From Streptococcus viridans (lineage in GTDB: Bacteria; Bacillota; Bacilli; Lactobacillales; Streptococcaceae): a stretch of 64,000 bases of DNA. Within the stretch, counting starts at the first letter, position 1. Each line of letters starts with the position of its first letter. Position numbers and translations under genes: made by a program. This document shows positions 51,890-61,162 of the stretch, in pieces. The stretch is from contig NZ_LR134266.1 in the NCBI RefSeq assembly GCF_900636365.1, positions 1,005,501 to 1,069,500 of the forward strand, given 5' to 3'. The notes below the pieces were generated by a model that was not told the origin of the DNA, did not search any database, and worked only from the letters and a program-made list of their open reading frames with translations.

Positions 51890-53761
51890 TTAGTTTTCTG
51901 CCAACTCACTCAAGTACTCATACCGTTCATACTTGGCTAAGAGCCGCTCGTTTTCTTCATCCATCTGACGTTGGAGACTAGCCAACTTACCGAAGTCAGA
52001 ACCATTCTCATTCATCTCATCCTCGATGGTTGCAATCTTGTTTTCGATCTCTTCGATCTCACTCTCAATGGTCGCCCACTCCTGCTTTTCCTGGTAGCTC
52101 ATCCGTTTCTTTTCTTCCCGGACTTTGACTACCTTTTCTTTTTCAGGTTTGCTACTTTCAGCAACCATTTCTAACTCAAACTTTTTCTCATCTAAGTAAT
52201 CCGTATAATTTCCAAAGAATTCGCGGATGCCACCATTTTCAAAAGCTAAAATTTTTGAAGCAACCTTATCTAGAAAATAACGATCGTGGCTAACGGTAAT
52301 GACTGGTCCACCAAAGCCTTGTAGGAAGTTCTCTAACACTGTCAAGGTCGCGATATCCAAATCATTGGTCGGTTCGTCCAAGAGCAAGACATTTGGTTTT
52401 TCGATGAGAAGTTTCAAGAGATAAAGACGCTTCTTCTCCCCACCAGAAAGTTTTTCAATCAAGGTGCCATGGGTCGAACGCGGAAAAAGAAATTGTTCCA
52501 GTAGCTCCGCAATCGAAGTAGATCCTGCACTAGTCTTGACTTCTTCTGCTACCTCCTGCAGGAAGTTAATCATCCGCTTACTTTCATCTAAACCTTCGAT
52601 CTGCTGCGAGAAGTAAGCAATTCGTACCGTTTCTCCGATAACGACCTTTCCAGCAGTCGGTTGGAGTTTCCCGGCAATCAGATTGAGCAGGGTTGATTTC
52701 CCAACACCATTATCACCCACAATTCCAATCCGATCCTTGTTTTGAACCAGTAGGTTAAACTGCTGCAGAATCGGCCCTTGGTCATAGGCGAAATCGACAT
52801 CTTGAAATTCAATGACTTTCTTACCGATCCGACTAGTTTCAAAAGACATTTCCAAATCTGTTTCTGTCGTCTGATGGGATAGATCCTTCTTGAGGTCGTG
52901 GAAGCGATTGATCCGCGCCTGTTGCTTGGTAGCACGCGCTTGCGGTTGCCGACGCATCCAGGTTAATTCTTGCTTATAGAGTTGCTGCTTCTTGTGAAGA
53001 AGAGCCGCATCTCGTTCGTCCTGCTCAGCTTTCAAGCGGACATAATCCTGGTAGTTCCCTTGGTATTCAACTAAACCAGCGCGATCCAGCTCAAAAATAC
53101 GAGTTGAAATATTGTCCAAGAAATAACGGTCATGGGTAATGAAAAGAACGGTTTTCTTAGAGTTCTTCAAAAAATTGGTCAACCATTCGATGGTATCAAT
53201 ATCCAAATGGTTGGTTGGTTCATCCAACAGCAGCAAATCATGGTCTCCAAGGAGAACTTGTGCCAGCTGGACACGGCGACGCAAGCCACCTGACAAACTA
53301 CCAACCTTAGCAGATAGGTCCTGAATGCCCAGTTTGGTCAGGACTGTTTTGACCTGGCTTTCGATCTCCCATGCATTGAGAGAATCCATCTCCGCCATGA
53401 CTTTTTCCAGTTTCACTTGCTGACTTTCATCGTACTGGCTCGTCAACAGTTCATACTGACGAATCAATTGGAGTTCTTTCACATCTTCTGACAACACTGT
53501 ATCGAGGACCGTCTTGCTATCATCAAATTGAGGTTCTTGGGTCAGATAACCAATCTTATAATCATTCTTTGCAGAAAAAGGAGAACGATCTCCGTCATAG
53601 CCTGAACGACCAGACAAAACATCTAAGAGAGTTGTTTTCCCAGTCCCATTGACCCCGATTAGTCCAATCCGGTCCAGCTCATGAATGATAAAAGAAATCT
53701 CTTTAAAGACCGTCTTATCCCCGACGGACTTGGTTAGTTTTTCAACGATAAAATCGCTCAT
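51890..53761 (-). CDS. ABC-F family ATPase
   Basis: A 623-residue cytosolic protein with two ATPase domains and no membrane helices. Domain 1 has [20 protein letters not shown] and [12 protein letters not shown]; domain 2 has [20 protein letters not shown] and [11 protein letters not shown]. The linker between them (about 240-310) is the ribosome-reaching arm, and a C-terminal coiled coil (540-615) follows, as in Uup/EttA-like proteins. ABC-F proteins act on the ribosomal E site; some give antibiotic resistance. This one is most likely a housekeeping Uup-type factor. It overlaps cca by 4 bases. Confidence 0.9.
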   Translation of the reverse strand: MSDFIVEKLTKSVGDKTVFKEISFIIHELDRIGLIGVNGTGKTTLLDVLSGRSGYDGDRSPFSAKNDYKIGYLTQEPQFDDSKTVLDTVLSEDVKELQLIRQYELLTSQYDESQQVKLEKVMAEMDSLNAWEIESQVKTVLTKLGIQDLSAKVGSLSGGLRRRVQLAQVLLGDHDLLLLDEPTNHLDIDTIEWLTNFLKNSKKTVLFITHDRYFLDNISTRIFELDRAGLVEYQGNYQDYVRLKAEQDERDAALLHKKQQLYKQELTWMRRQPQARATKQQARINRFHDLKKDLSHQTTETDLEMSFETSRIGKKVIEFQDVDFAYDQGPILQQFNLLVQNKDRIGIVGDNGVGKSTLLNLIAGKLQPTAGKVVIGETVRIAYFSQQIEGLDESKRMINFLQEVAEEVKTSAGSTSIAELLEQFLFPRSTHGTLIEKLSGGEKKRLYLLKLLIEKPNVLLLDEPTNDLDIATLTVLENFLQGFGGPVITVSHDRYFLDKVASKILAFENGGIREFFGNYTDYLDEKKFELEMVAESSKPEKEKVVKVREEKKRMSYQEKQEWATIESEIEEIENKIATIEDEMNENGSDFGKLASLQRQMDEENERLLAKYERYEYLSELAEN

Positions 53762-54978
53762 GCTTCTCCCTTCATCTCTTCAAGATAGTGGCTCAAAAAA
53801 TTCCCAATCGCTTTCTTGTCATTCTCTAATTCCCCATCTACAATGGCCCATTCAATGGCAGATAGTAATTGTCCTAGACTTGGACCTGGTTTTAAGCCGT
53901 ATTCCTTCATCAGCATCCCACCATTGACTACAATTTCGTGTTTATCATGAATAGCTAGACTATCATACAATTCTTCGATGACTTGGAAATCTATGGGCAA
54001 GCCATGAGCCTGATGTAGTTCTTCCGCTGACAAGAGGAGATTACGATCGTAACGATACACATCCCGGCGATTTAAGCTGGACTTTTCACGCAAGCGGTAG
54101 ATTTCAACCAGCTGTTCTACCTTCTTAGCAAAGTCACGTGACGTTTTCCATTTCTTGAAAAAAGCAGAGACCTTATTCTCATCTAAGGTTAAGAGTAAGG
54201 CAGCCCAAGCTTGTTCTGAACTCGTAAAGGTATAGTCCATGGAGAGCTGGAACAGTTTCTCTAGTGACGAGCGACTATTCTGTAAGAGAGGAAGATACTG
54301 ATAGCTCTGGCTAGCAATCACACCCTCCAAGCCCTTGCGCCAAAAAGGAGCTAAGAGGAGCTTATCCAATTCAATAAAGATACGCTCGACAGAGATTTTC
54401 TCCAACAAGGGGGCGCAATCTGCCATGGCCTTAAAGGTCTCTTCTTCTAGATCAAACCCAAGACTGGCCTGAAAGCGAAAACCACGCATGATTCGAAGGG
54501 CATCTTCGTTAAAACGTTCTGTCGCTACACCTACAGCTCGTAAAACCCGATTCTCCAAATCTTCTAGTCCGTTGAAGAGGTCAATAATTTCCCCTTCCTC
54601 ACTCAACGCAAAGGCATTGACTGTAAAATCGCGACGTTTAAGATCTTCCTCCAAGGAACGGACAAAATTAACCGCACTGGGTCTGCGAAAATCGACGTAG
54701 ACATCCTCTGTTCGAAAGGTTGTAATTTCATATTCTTGATGGTTTTCAAGAACCAGAACCGTCCCGTGTTCAATCCCGACATCAATGGTTCGCTCAAAAA
54801 TAGCCTTGGTCTCTTCTGGGTAAGAGGAGGAAGCGATATCGACATCGTGGATGGGACGACCTAAAATGGCGTCTCTCACAGAGCCCCCGACGAAATAAGC
54901 TTCATATCCAGCTTTTCGAATCTTTTCTAATATTGGCAAAGCCTCCTGAAATTCAGAAGGCAGTTTTTTTAATCTCAT
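53758..54978 (-). CDS. cca: CCA-adding tRNA nucleotidyltransferase
   Basis: The 406-residue class II nucleotidyltransferase adds or repairs the 3'-CCA of tRNAs without a template. The catalytic motif is [23 protein letters not shown], with the two metal-binding Asp residues in DVD. Then [11 protein letters not shown] and [12 protein letters not shown] (nucleotide-selecting helix) follow. The gene overlaps dapB by 4 bases and the ABC-F gene by 4 bases. Confidence 0.96.
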   Translation of the reverse strand: MRLKKLPSEFQEALPILEKIRKAGYEAYFVGGSVRDAILGRPIHDVDIASSSYPEETKAIFERTIDVGIEHGTVLVLENHQEYEITTFRTEDVYVDFRRPSAVNFVRSLEEDLKRRDFTVNAFALSEEGEIIDLFNGLEDLENRVLRAVGVATERFNEDALRIMRGFRFQASLGFDLEEETFKAMADCAPLLEKISVERIFIELDKLLLAPFWRKGLEGVIASQSYQYLPLLQNSRSSLEKLFQLSMDYTFTSSEQAWAALLLTLDENKVSAFFKKWKTSRDFAKKVEQLVEIYRLREKSSLNRRDVYRYDRNLLLSAEELHQAHGLPIDFQVIEELYDSLAIHDKHEIVVNGGMLMKEYGLKPGPSLGQLLSAIEWAIVDGELENDKKAIGNFLSHYLEEMKGEA

Positions 54979-55742
54979 AATAGATGTTCTAAACCATAGA
55001 CAAGCTCATGACGCTTGACTACTTCTTTTACTCCTAGATTGACCCCTGTCATGAAGGACACCCGATCATAGGAATCGTGGCGTAAGGTCAATCCTTCTCC
55101 TTGACTACCGAAAATCACTTCTTGATGGGCTACCAGACCAGGCAAGCGCACCGAATGGATGTGCATGCCTTGGTAGTTAGCACCGCGTGCACCTGGAAGG
55201 CTCTCTTCTTCATCTGGCGCTCCCTGCTCTTGTGGTTGACGGACCTGACTGATCAGCTCAGCTGTCTTCACAGCAGTCCCACTCGGTGCATCCTTCTTCT
55301 TATCATGATGCAACTCGATAATCTCTACATTCGGGAAATACTTAGCTGCCTGTGCTGCAAATTGCATGAGCAAAACTGCTCCTATAGCAAAGTTTGGCGC
55401 GATGAGGCCTCCAAGATTCTTCTCACGAGACAATTCAATCAAATCAGTGATTTCTTCTGTTGTAAATCCAGTTGTCCCAACCACAGGCGCTAGTCCATGC
55501 TCCAAAGCAAAGCGGGTATGTTCATACGCCACTTTAGGGATGGTGAAGTCAATCCACACATCCGCATCCAGCGACAAAACACCTTCCTTGGTGGTAAAGA
55601 TTGGAACACCTGCTAGTTCTTTTTCAGACGCATGGGGATCAATCAAGCCGACTAATTCTAGCTCAGGATCCTCTAACACCATGTGATAAGCTGCTTGACC
55701 CATTCGCCCTTTAAAACCTGCAATCACTACTTTAATCGGCAT
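54975..55742 (-). CDS. dapB: 4-hydroxy-tetrahydrodipicolinate reductase
   Basis: A 255-residue enzyme of the lysine/diaminopimelate pathway. The NAD(P)H motif is [17 protein letters not shown] (5-21); the catalytic [20 protein letters not shown] holds the conserved His pair and substrate loop. It lies between degV and cca in a compact operon, with 9 bases to degV. Streptococci have L-Lys in their peptidoglycan and make it through this pathway. Confidence 0.96.
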   Translation of the reverse strand: MPIKVVIAGFKGRMGQAAYHMVLEDPELELVGLIDPHASEKELAGVPIFTTKEGVLSLDADVWIDFTIPKVAYEHTRFALEHGLAPVVGTTGFTTEEITDLIELSREKNLGGLIAPNFAIGAVLLMQFAAQAAKYFPNVEIIELHHDKKKDAPSGTAVKTAELISQVRQPQEQGAPDEEESLPGARGANYQGMHIHSVRLPGLVAHQEVIFGSQGEGLTLRHDSYDRVSFMTGVNLGVKEVVKRHELVYGLEHLL

Positions 55743-55751
55743 GTTTTCTCC

Positions 55752-56600
55752 TTATACTTTTGGTACAAAACTAATAGCAACGCTATGATTTCCTAAGTGT
55801 GTACCAATGACACTGCCAAAAGTCGCAAATGGAATCTCACCAGCAAAACCTTCTTGATGAAGAATATCGCGAAGTGTTTCTGCTTTATCCAGTGCATTCC
55901 CATGAATGATAATGATCTGATGGTCTTTATCCGCAGTTCCTTCTTTGACAATCTCAGCTAAACGTTTAATGGCTTTTTTCTCAGTACGAACTTTCTCATA
56001 CACTTCAATCACGCCTTCCTCGTTAAAATAGAGGATGGGCTTGATGCTGAGAAGGTTCCCAAGGATTGCTGCTCCATTAGAGAGACGGCCACCTTTGACC
56101 AAATGATTGAGATCATCCACCATGATATAGGCAGAAGTCCCATCAATTTGCATCTGAATATTGGCCAGGATTTCATCGAACGATCGACCTTCACCTGCCC
56201 ATTTGATTGCTTCTTCGGCCATCCACCCAAGTGGGGCACTGGTGATCTTAGAATCTGGAAAAGCAATAGTTAGATTCGGGAACTCTTCCTTCAAATACTG
56301 GATATTCTGATAAAATCCAGAAATGCCAGAAGAAAGGAAAATCCCTAAAACATGGGTATAGCCTTTAGCTTCTAGTTGCGGCAAGAGTTCTTCTAATTCC
56401 GCGATACTAGGTTGGCTAGTTTTCGGAAGTTCAGACGAAGCTTCCATCTTTTGATAGAACTCTTCTGCTGTCAGGTTTTTACCTTCTACGTAAGATACTC
56501 CATCAATGACAACTGGAATATCTAGGACAAATAAATTATCGTGTCCTCTTGATTCATCTGATAGATAGGCAGAAGAATCCGTGATGACTGCTAATTTCAT
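55752..56600 (-). CDS. DegV family fatty-acid-binding protein
   Basis: A 282-residue FakB-like protein. DegV-family hallmarks are [13 protein letters not shown] at the start, [27 protein letters not shown] and the C-terminal [16 protein letters not shown]. It binds a fatty acid that FakA phosphorylates for phospholipid synthesis. Streptococci carry several FakB paralogues with different chain preferences; which one this is cannot be told. It lies 3 bases after the DUF1149 gene. Confidence 0.92.
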   Translation of the reverse strand: MKLAVITDSSAYLSDESRGHDNLFVLDIPVVIDGVSYVEGKNLTAEEFYQKMEASSELPKTSQPSIAELEELLPQLEAKGYTHVLGIFLSSGISGFYQNIQYLKEEFPNLTIAFPDSKITSAPLGWMAEEAIKWAGEGRSFDEILANIQMQIDGTSAYIMVDDLNHLVKGGRLSNGAAILGNLLSIKPILYFNEEGVIEVYEKVRTEKKAIKRLAEIVKEGTADKDHQIIIIHGNALDKAETLRDILHQEGFAGEIPFATFGSVIGTHLGNHSVAISFVPKV

Positions 56601-56603
56601 GCA

Positions 56604-56978
56604 TTAAAACTCCAAATTGATTCCTGGTAAATCAAGGGCGATTTCAGTAACTTCATAGGTCAAACGATTCAGCATATTCAAGCAAGGACGAGCTAGTTCT
56701 TCTACTTCTTCTTTGCTGAATTCGCTTGGCTCGTTGACTAAACGATTGTGAATGTGGTTGATTTGGGTAATGGTCCCGCTGATGACAAAGCCATCAAAGA
56801 CAATCATATAGGTCAAAATAACGATTAAAGAGGTTGTTTTTAACTCTGTATCGCGTTGAATCAATTGAAAGTTAACGTCTACTTTCGTCTCGGGAGTTCC
56901 ATTTTCTTTTTCCCATTCAAAGTTACGAGCATCATAATGATACTGGCTGACGAATTCTTTTTCACGTTGAATATCCAT
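56604..56978 (-). CDS. DUF1149 family protein
   Basis: A 124-residue cytosolic protein of the SecB-like DUF1149 family. The start MDIQREKEFVSQYHYDARNFEW and the repeated beta-strand pattern (VDVNFQLIQRD, TSLIVILTYMIVFDGFVISG) fit that fold. It is the first gene of the DUF1149-degV-dapB-cca-ABC-F operon in streptococci. Function is not known; a SecB-like chaperone role has been suggested by fold only. Confidence 0.88.
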   Translation of the reverse strand: MDIQREKEFVSQYHYDARNFEWEKENGTPETKVDVNFQLIQRDTELKTTSLIVILTYMIVFDGFVISGTITQINHIHNRLVNEPSEFSKEEVEELARPCLNMLNRLTYEVTEIALDLPGINLEF

Positions 56979-57088
56979 ACTTGTTCTCCTAAAAATAAGC
57001 GTTATGAAAATTATACCACAAATTAAATCAAGATTCTATTGCAGAACTATGTCTTTTCACACTGTTTTCTATCACAGAAAGAAGAAAA

Positions 57089-57267
57089 GAGAGTGGGACA
57101 GAAATCGGTAATTCGTTAGAATTCGATTTCGTCGTCCCACCTCCGCACAGTTGAGTAGGGCTGTAAAAGCTGATGAAATCAGCGTAGTAGAGCCCACTCA
57201 ACCACTGCGTCTTGCTCGACAATCCAAAAACAATTGAGAGGCTAGGACTTTTGTCCCAGCCTCTGTT
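57089..57267 (+). repeat. 179-bp three-hairpin intergenic repeat, copy 2
   Basis: Same sequence as copy 1 (about 95% identity). It lies between fruA (stop 57276) and the DUF1149 operon, both on the minus strand, so its orientation is opposite to the genes. Its outer hairpin is followed on the minus strand by a T-rich tract, so it may end the fru transcript. Confidence 0.85.
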
Positions 57268-57275
57268 AGATATGA

Positions 57276-59246
57276 TTAATTTTTAGGTTTGCGAAGCAAT
57301 CCGAACAAGATACCACTTACAACTGCACCGATCAATACGAACAAGATGTAAAGAAGTGGATTTGATGTAAGGGCGATAACGAAGATTCCTCCGTGAGGAG
57401 CCATGAGTTTCAATCCTGCAAGACCAACAAGGGCACCTGTCAAAGCAGAACCAGCGATGAAGCTTGGGATGGCACGAGCTGGGTCAGCTGCACCGAATGG
57501 AATGGCACCTTCTGTGATGAAGGAAAGACCCATGATAATGTTTGTCAAACCTGAGTTGCGCTCTTCTTCTGTAAATTTGTCTTTGAATAAGACAGATGCT
57601 ACAAAGACTGCCAATGGAGGAACCATACCAGCTGCCATAACAGCCGCCATAACGGTTGAACCACCACTAGTAAGGGCTGAAGCTGTCAACGTACTTGTAC
57701 CAAATACATAAGCTGCTTTGTTGACTGGTCCACCCATATCGACAGCCATCATACCACCAACAAGGAGACCAAGAAGAACTGCAGAGCTACCTGACAAGCT
57801 AGTCAAGAAGTTGTTCAAAGAGGTATTGATCGCTGACATTGGAATATTAATAAGGAACATCAAGAATCCTGTCAAACCAACACCAAGTAATGGCAAGAGA
57901 AGGATCGAGCGGATACCTTCGAGTGAACGTGGAAGACCTGCCAGGGCTTTGCGTAGGAAGAGAACGACTCCACCCGCAAGGAAACCACCTACCAAAGCTC
58001 CAAGGAAACCAGATGATACGGCGGCTGGCAATTCACCTTTAGCAGCACCGAAAGCGATGTTACCAAATGCTGAACCTGAGCTCGCAATGGAACCAGCAAC
58101 GAAACCTGCTACAAAACCAGGTTTTTCAGCGATGGAGAATCCGATGTACCCTGCAAGTACAGGAAGCATGAAGCCAAAGGCTGCACCACCGATTGTTTTA
58201 AATTGAGCTGCTAATTCATGGTATGAACCAAGTTGAGACAATTGATCTTGAGGCACCCCAAGAATTTGGTCGATCAAGAAGGCAAGGGCGATCAAGATCC
58301 CTCCACCGATAACGAATGGAAGCATTTGAGAAACCCCACTCATCAAGTGTTTGTAGAAGGCTCCACCCAAGCTCAATTTTTCTTGGCTTGCGCTAGCTTC
58401 TGCAGCATATTCTGCGTGGAAGACTTCTGCTTTGCCATCTAAGATGGTTTGGATCAATTCTTCGGTTTGACGGATACCAGCTGCGACTGGTTTAGAGATC
58501 AATTTTTTGCCATCGAAACGAGCTGTTTCAACTGCCTTATCAGCTGCAATGATCACTCCTTCAGCTTTGGCGATTTCTTCAGCTGTCAAGCGGTTGCCGA
58601 CACCGGATGCCCCATTTGTTTCAACACGAACCGTAACACCCATTTCTTCACCTTTTTTGATGAGGGCTTCCTCTGCCATGTAAGTGTGGGCGATACCAGT
58701 TGTACATGCTGTAACGGCAACGATCAGAGGTTTGTCAGATGATGCTGCTTCTTTGACTGCTTCTGCTTTTTTGGCTTCTTCTGCTGCAGCTACTTGCTCC
58801 TCCGCATCAAAGGCTGCGATCACTTGCTCAGGCGTGCTTGCTTGGCGAAGTTTATCCGCAAATCCTGGTTTCATCAAGTACTTAGACAATTCAGCAAGGG
58901 CTGCCAAGTGAGTGTCGTTTGCTCCTTCTGGAGCTGCGATCATGAAGAACAAATCAGTCGGTTGCCCATCAAGTGATGCGTAATCAACACCTTTGTTTGA
59001 TTTTGCAAACAAGACCGTTGCTTCTTTGACAGCTTCATTTTTGCTGTGCGGCATAGCAATTCCGTCACCCAAACCAGTTGAAGTTTGTGCTTCACGGTTC
59101 ATAATCCCAGTCTTGAAGGTTTCAAAATCTGTCACCACACCATTGTCAACGAGCGATTGGACCATCTCATTGATCACGCCCTCTTTATCTGTTGCCTGAA
59201 GATCAAACAACATCACGTTTTTATTTAAAACGTCTTGAATTTTCAT
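57276..59246 (-). CDS. fruA: PTS fructose transporter, fused IIABC
   Basis: The 656-residue permease takes up and phosphorylates fructose to fructose-1-phosphate. IIA (1-150) has His67 in GDGIAMPHSKNEA. IIB (about 172-265) has Cys181 in VTACTTGIAHTYMAEEAL. IIC (about 295-656) has ten membrane segments and the GGPVNKAAYVFGT motif. Order A-B-C is the usual streptococcal FruA. It overlaps the fruK stop by 4 bases and is the last gene of fruR-fruK-fruA. Confidence 0.96.
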   Translation of the reverse strand: MKIQDVLNKNVMLFDLQATDKEGVINEMVQSLVDNGVVTDFETFKTGIMNREAQTSTGLGDGIAMPHSKNEAVKEATVLFAKSNKGVDYASLDGQPTDLFFMIAAPEGANDTHLAALAELSKYLMKPGFADKLRQASTPEQVIAAFDAEEQVAAAEEAKKAEAVKEAASSDKPLIVAVTACTTGIAHTYMAEEALIKKGEEMGVTVRVETNGASGVGNRLTAEEIAKAEGVIIAADKAVETARFDGKKLISKPVAAGIRQTEELIQTILDGKAEVFHAEYAAEASASQEKLSLGGAFYKHLMSGVSQMLPFVIGGGILIALAFLIDQILGVPQDQLSQLGSYHELAAQFKTIGGAAFGFMLPVLAGYIGFSIAEKPGFVAGFVAGSIASSGSAFGNIAFGAAKGELPAAVSSGFLGALVGGFLAGGVVLFLRKALAGLPRSLEGIRSILLLPLLGVGLTGFLMFLINIPMSAINTSLNNFLTSLSGSSAVLLGLLVGGMMAVDMGGPVNKAAYVFGTSTLTASALTSGGSTVMAAVMAAGMVPPLAVFVASVLFKDKFTEEERNSGLTNIIMGLSFITEGAIPFGAADPARAIPSFIAGSALTGALVGLAGLKLMAPHGGIFVIALTSNPLLYILFVLIGAVVSGILFGLLRKPKN

Positions 59247-60154
59247 AGTTTTTCTACCTCTACTTTTTCATAAGTTTCTTTAATATAGTCAGCTGTCGCC
59301 AAATCATCTGAGAAGGTGGTCGCAGTTCCACAAGCCACTCCCCATTTGAAGGCTTCGATGACATCTCCTGTCGTTGCGAGCTTCCCAGTGAAGCCTGCTA
59401 CCATAGAATCGCCAGCTCCGACTGAATTCTTCACTTGCCCTTTGATTGGTTTTGCGAAGTAAGTGCCGCTTGGACTGACAAGAAGAGCACCATCACCCGC
59501 CATGGAAATAATGACGTTTTGTGCACCCTTTGCCAAGATTTCTTTGGCATAGCGTTCGATTTCTGGCAATTCCGTCAAGGTAACGCCAAAAATATCTCCC
59601 AACTCATGGTTGTTTGGTTTGACCAATTGCGGATTGAATTCCAAGGAATCAATCAAGGTTTGCCCTTCAAAGTCGCAAACCACTTGCGCACCTGTCTCAC
59701 GAGTTGCTGCGATCAATTGTTTGTAAACGGCATTTCCAAGTGAAGATGGGGCAGATCCTGCAAAGACTACCACATCATCTGCTGTTAAGCTTGATAGGAT
59801 GCTGAGCAATTCTTGCAACTGAGCTTCCGTCACTTCTGGGCCATTGCCATTGATCTCCGTTTCCTCATCGGCTTTGATTTTGACGTTGATCCGGGTATCT
59901 TGGTCCACTGTCACAAAGTTGGTTGAAATGGCTTCGCTGGTCAGTACGTCTTCTAGGAAGCGTCCTGTGAAGCCACCGATAAATCCTGTCGATGTGTTCT
60001 CGATATCAAGCCGCTTCAAGACACGACTGACATTGATTCCCTTACCACCGGCGAATTTATCTTCCGAAGCCATCCGATTGACCGCCCCTGTCTCAACATG
60101 ATCGAGACGGACGATGTAATCAATAGCTGGATTTAATGTAACTGTATAAATCAA
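59243..60154 (-). CDS. fruK: 1-phosphofructokinase
   Basis: The 303-residue PfkB-family kinase turns fructose-1-phosphate into fructose-1,6-bisphosphate. The substrate motif KFAGGKGINVSRVLKRL is near residues 34-50. The ATP/catalytic motif KNSVGAGDSMVAGF near 245-258 holds the general-base Asp. It overlaps fruR and fruA by 4 bases each, so all three are translated as one unit. Confidence 0.96.
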   Translation of the reverse strand: MIYTVTLNPAIDYIVRLDHVETGAVNRMASEDKFAGGKGINVSRVLKRLDIENTSTGFIGGFTGRFLEDVLTSEAISTNFVTVDQDTRINVKIKADEETEINGNGPEVTEAQLQELLSILSSLTADDVVVFAGSAPSSLGNAVYKQLIAATRETGAQVVCDFEGQTLIDSLEFNPQLVKPNNHELGDIFGVTLTELPEIERYAKEILAKGAQNVIISMAGDGALLVSPSGTYFAKPIKGQVKNSVGAGDSMVAGFTGKLATTGDVIEAFKWGVACGTATTFSDDLATADYIKETYEKVEVEKL

Positions 60155-60894
60155 ACCTCTATAACCTCCGTTTTTTCTTTTAATTTAGAAAGGATTTCAG
60201 TATCTGAAGCATTGGTAATGATGGTTGCTCTCTTAACCGGAGCTACCTTAACAAAAGATGTCCGCCCAAGTTTCGACGAGTCTAGAAGAATGTAAGTATT
60301 CTTTGCATTCTCTAGAATAGCGCGTTTAACCGCCCCTTCTTCAAGATCTGGTGTGCTGTAAGACTCCAGATCGACGCCATTCATACCAATAAAAGCTCGA
60401 TCGAAGCTCAACTGGCCGATTTGATTCAAGGCTATTCCTCCGATGCTAGCGTCAGTCGATGTTTTGACCATCCCGCCGATGATGACCGTCGGAATGTCTC
60501 TCTCCACTAAACTCGCTGCATGGTGAATGGAATTGGTCACAACTGTAACGGTTGGATTGGCTAATTCATGAACCAATAATTCATTGGTGGTTCCTGCATC
60601 GATAAAGATAACTTCAAAATCTTTGATCAATTCTGCTGCTTTTTTTGCAATGGCAGATTTTTCTTGCACGTTTTTGATTGCTTTATCTTTATTGCTTTCT
60701 TCTTCTTGCAAGGAATGGAGACTTTCTGCCCCACCGTGAATTCGTCTTAGTTTATTCTCAGCTTCTAGTTCATCTAAATCGCGCCGAACCGTTGATTCTG
60801 AAGAGTTTAACTCTTGAACCAAATCCTCAATAGAGACGATTCGCTCTTTGATAACCTTTTCTAAAATGATATGTTTTCGTTCAGATTTTAACAT
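60151..60894 (-). CDS. fruR: DeoR-family fructose operon repressor
   Basis: A 247-residue repressor. The N-terminal DeoR helix-turn-helix is MLKSERKHIILEKV through SSESTVRRDLDELEAENKLRRIHGGA. The C-terminal effector domain contains VIFIDAGTTNELLVHELA, the conserved sugar-phosphate-binding loop. Fructose-1-phosphate, made by FruA, is the expected inducer. It represses its own operon from the control region just upstream. Confidence 0.93.
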   Translation of the reverse strand: MLKSERKHIILEKVIKERIVSIEDLVQELNSSESTVRRDLDELEAENKLRRIHGGAESLHSLQEEESNKDKAIKNVQEKSAIAKKAAELIKDFEVIFIDAGTTNELLVHELANPTVTVVTNSIHHAASLVERDIPTVIIGGMVKTSTDASIGGIALNQIGQLSFDRAFIGMNGVDLESYSTPDLEEGAVKRAILENAKNTYILLDSSKLGRTSFVKVAPVKRATIITNASDTEILSKLKEKTEVIEV

Positions 60895-60907
60895 ATAACC
60901 CCCTTTT

Positions 60908-60921
60908 CGGAAACGATTACA
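60908..60921 (-). promoter_or_regulatory. cre site at the fru transcription start
   Basis: Minus strand TGTAATCGTTTCCG matches the CcpA consensus TGWAANCGNTNWCA at 12 of 14 bases. It overlaps the predicted transcription start, a roadblock/repression position, giving glucose repression. Confidence 0.7.
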
Positions 60922-60927
60922 AGGACT

Positions 60928-60955
60928 ATTATACTCTCTTATCTTTCAAAGTCAA
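60928..60955 (-). promoter_or_regulatory. Promoter of fruR-fruK-fruA
   Basis: Minus strand TTGACT, 16-base spacer, TATAAT. The start codon of fruR follows about 33 bases later after AAAGGGGG. Confidence 0.75.
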
Positions 60956-60963
60956 GCACTAAA

Positions 60964-60993
60964 TATCATTTTCTTTCATTTTCTATCATTTTC
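60964..60993 (-). promoter_or_regulatory. Three phased 10-bp repeats upstream of the fru promoter
   Basis: Plus-strand units TATCATTTTC, TTTCATTTTC, TATCATTTTC in a row with an exact 10-base period, 9 bases upstream of the -35 box. One helical turn per unit places all copies on the same DNA face; a likely FruR operator. Confidence 0.6.
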
Positions 60994-61085
60994 TCCAAAA
61001 ATGTCCATTGTTCTCTCTTTAAATCTAGCTACTTAACGCTTGAACAATTCCTCCATCCCCTTAAACTCAGCAACAAATTTCTGAC

Positions 61086-61116
61086 AGAACAAAAAAGGTA
61101 TCACTAGGATACCTTC
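61086..61116 (-). terminator. Terminator of the Tyr/Asn-rich surface protein gene
   Basis: AAGGTATC-ACTAG-GATACCTT, then T tract on the minus strand, about 45 bases past the stop. Confidence 0.85.
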
Positions 61117-61162
61117 TTTGATATTACATAAGCAATCTGGAAATGTTTATCCAGAATAGACA

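Noticed and set aside
57028-57222. Similar short open frame inside each copy of the 179-bp repeat
   Set aside because: Its apparent conservation only reflects identity of the repeat copies; no common ribosome site, and the hairpins explain the conservation better.
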